From positions 1-7,735 of the forward strand of contig SKPY01000121.1 of NCBI GenBank assembly GCA_007119305.1: DNA of 7,735 nucleotides, written 5' to 3'. Below are positions 6,254-7,735 of the stretch, in pieces (position 1 is the stretch's first letter; each line of letters begins with the position of its first letter). Origin of the DNA: Nitriliruptorales bacterium (GTDB lineage Bacteria > Actinomycetota > Nitriliruptoria > Euzebyales > Egibacteraceae). The position numbers were made by a program, and so were the translations under genes. Below the pieces are notes generated by a model, which did not search any database, was not told the origin of the DNA, and worked only from the letters and a program-made list of their open reading frames with translations.

Positions 6254-7735
6254 TCACCGGGGATCGACCTCCGCCTGGCTGCGCCCGCCGGCCAGCGTCG
6301 GGTAGCCGGGTCCGCGATCGAAGAACCCGGGCTCGCCCCGCTCGCGCCGCAGCTGCTCCCGCAACGCCTGCGTCTCCTGCTCGTCCACGTCGCACTCCTC
6401 GTCGCTGCCTCGCAGTACGACACCGTAGTCGGCGCGCGCGGCGGCCGGCGAGACCTTGCCCTGGATGACGTCCCGCGCGACACGCTCGGGCTCACGCTCC
6501 AGCGGGTCGCCCCAGCCGCCCCCGCCGGTCGTGCGAATCCGGATGAGCTCGCCCTCGGCCACCTCGACGTCGTCGCAGAGGCCGTCCATGACGCGCTCGA
6601 GGGCGCCGCCAGGGTCGATCGTCACCTCGAACGGCGCGCCGGCGCGCCCGCCGGCCACGCCCCAGCACGACAGGATCGAGCGGTCGGCGATCGACATGAA
6701 CGACATCGCCCGCAGCGCCCGCAGGCGCTTGTCGTAGCCGAGGCCGCCACGACGCGCTCCAGGCCCGCCGGAGTCCTGCGCGAGCCCGAGCTGCTCGACG
6801 CGCAGGGGGAAGCGGCTCTCGGTGAACTCGGCAGGCAGGTTGCGCGAGTCGGGCACGACGTGGATCGTGTCCTCCCCGTCGGCGTACCAGCGACCGCCCG
6901 AGCCGCCGCCCAGCACCTCGCGCATGAGGTAGCGCTCACCCCGGGCATCCTGCCCGTACACGCCGGTGTAGCGGATCGTCTCCTGGTCGGCCGGCATGCG
7001 CCCGCCCGTCGCCTTGGCGAGCACGCCGGCGAGCACGCCGAGCAGCCGCAGGATCACGAACGTGCGGGCGTTCGTGGGCGCGGGGAAGATCGGGGTGAGC
7101 AGCGTGCCCTTGTCGGGGAAGCGCATCTCGATCAGCGGCACGACGCCCTCGTTGACGTCGAGCTCGGCGGCGCGTTCCGGCGTGTCGGCGAGGTTGCGCA
7201 GGATCGGCGCGAGCCACTTCTTCAGGAAGTTGCCGTCGGCGTAGTCGCCGGCGTGGTTGATCGGCCCCTTCGCCTGCGGTGACGTGCCGGTGAAGTCGAT
7301 GACGAGCTTGTCGACCGGGTCACCGCCGTCGGCTGCGGGCTCCCGCGTCTTCGTGAGCGTGATCCGCTGGGTGTGCAGGCGGGGCGGGTCGACGCCGTCG
7401 TGCTCCGCATAGTCCTCCCACACCCAGGTGCCCTCGGGGATCCTGGCGAGGATCTCCCTGCGGAACGTCTCGGTCGTGTTCGCGATGATCGCGTCGAAGC
7501 AGCCCTCCACCGTGTCGCGGCCGTAGCGGGCGAAGAGCTCGGCCAGCCGGCGAGCACCCATGAGGCAGGCCGAGGACTCCGCGTCGAGGTCGCCGGCGAG
7601 CGCGTCGGGCATGCGCGAGTTGCGGGTCATGATGCGCAGCGCCGCCTCGTTGGGCACGCCGGCGTCCCACAGCTTGATCGGCGGGACCATGAGGCCTTCC
7701 TGGTAGACCTCGGTCGCCCAGGAGGGCATCGAGCC
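6254..7735 (-). CDS. hyuB: Hydantoinase B/oxoprolinase family protein (HyuB), N-terminus beyond right edge
   Basis: This is the B subunit of the hydantoinase/oxoprolinase superfamily. Members act with an ATP-using HyuA subunit to open N-methylhydantoin or 5-oxoproline rings, or, in acetone and acetophenone carboxylases, to carboxylate ketones. The frame is open to the last base of the window, so 493 C-terminal residues are visible. They start GSMPSWATEVYQEGL, which normally lies about 110-140 residues into the protein, so that much is probably missing. Other family landmarks, numbered from the Met at 7729: IDFTGTSPQAKGPINH in the first half; REVLGGGSGGRW; SRNLPAEF...FPLRVEQ; DSGGPGARRGGLG; and the terminal block TTGGGGWGDP at 400-409, then SPAAARADYGVVL. 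A tail of about 50 residues follows, rich in charged residues and containing FFDRGPGYPTL. HyuA would be expected upstream, beyond the right edge. Sequence alone does not separate hydantoinase, oxoprolinase and carboxylase roles. The CoA-transferase directly downstream mildly favours acid or ketone catabolism. Confidence 0.92.
   Translation of the reverse strand, partial: GSMPSWATEVYQEGLMVPPIKLWDAGVPNEAALRIMTRNSRMPDALAGDLDAESSACLMGARRLAELFARYGRDTVEGCFDAIIANTTETFRREILARIPEGTWVWEDYAEHDGVDPPRLHTQRITLTKTREPAADGGDPVDKLVIDFTGTSPQAKGPINHAGDYADGNFLKKWLAPILRNLADTPERAAELDVNEGVVPLIEMRFPDKGTLLTPIFPAPTNARTFVILRLLGVLAGVLAKATGGRMPADQETIRYTGVYGQDARGERYLMREVLGGGSGGRWYADGEDTIHVVPDSRNLPAEFTESRFPLRVEQLGLAQDSGGPGARRGGLGYDKRLRALRAMSFMSIADRSILSCWGVAGGRAGAPFEVTIDPGGALERVMDGLCDDVEVAEGELIRIRTTGGGGWGDPLEREPERVARDVIQGKVSPAAARADYGVVLRGSDEECDVDEQETQALREQLRRERGEPGFFDRGPGYPTLAGGRSQAEVDPR

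Noticed and set aside
5515..7282. Long plus-strand open frames (317 and 400 codons) opposite the CoA-transferase and HyuB genes
   Set aside because: They encode Arg/Ala/His/Gly-rich sequence without motifs and lie exactly antisense to genes with full family signatures. They are a usual artefact of very high GC third positions.

Overview
The window is high-GC DNA, with G/C-dominated third positions and long spurious open frames antisense to every gene. GTG starts and an extremely acidic linker on the lipoprotein also fit a high-GC actinobacterium, perhaps a deep-branching or salt-adapted one. This taxonomic guess is inference, because no rRNA or marker gene is present. I see no tRNA, CRISPR array, insertion sequence or phage gene.

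Layout. (1) Positions 1-2822, minus strand, hold the start of a branched-chain amino acid (HAAT/Liv) type ABC importer operon. It reads from right to left: lipoprotein substrate-binding protein, LivH permease, LivM permease (cut by the left edge). LivH and LivM overlap by ATGA. The two ATPases (LivG/LivF) would be expected beyond the left edge. (2) Positions 2823-2999 form a divergent control region. It contains a candidate promoter for the transporter, a 10-bp palindrome on its -35 box, and a perfect 9-bp inverted repeat between the promoter and the transporter ribosome binding site. (3) Positions 3000-4568, plus strand, encode an AMP-forming acyl-CoA synthetase whose GTG start is fixed by a strong ribosome binding site. 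(4) Positions 4569-5067 are a short convergent/intergenic segment. It carries a small zinc-ribbon protein of about 47 residues on the minus strand, flanked by hairpins and an inverted repeat. (5) Positions 5068-7735, minus strand, hold a complete family III (CaiB/BaiF) CoA-transferase. It lies 40 nt downstream of a hydantoinase B/oxoprolinase-family subunit (HyuB) whose N-terminus is cut by the right edge.

How they may work together. The content suggests a small-molecule catabolic neighbourhood: an importer for an amino acid or other carboxylate-bearing solute, a ligase and a transferase that each make CoA thioesters, and a HyuA/HyuB-type ATP-dependent hydrolase or carboxylase. The divergent importer and ligase share a structured control region and are the best-supported regulatory unit. 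The HyuB-CaiB pair is a separate transcription unit and may be an unrelated neighbour. No substrate can be named from the sequence.
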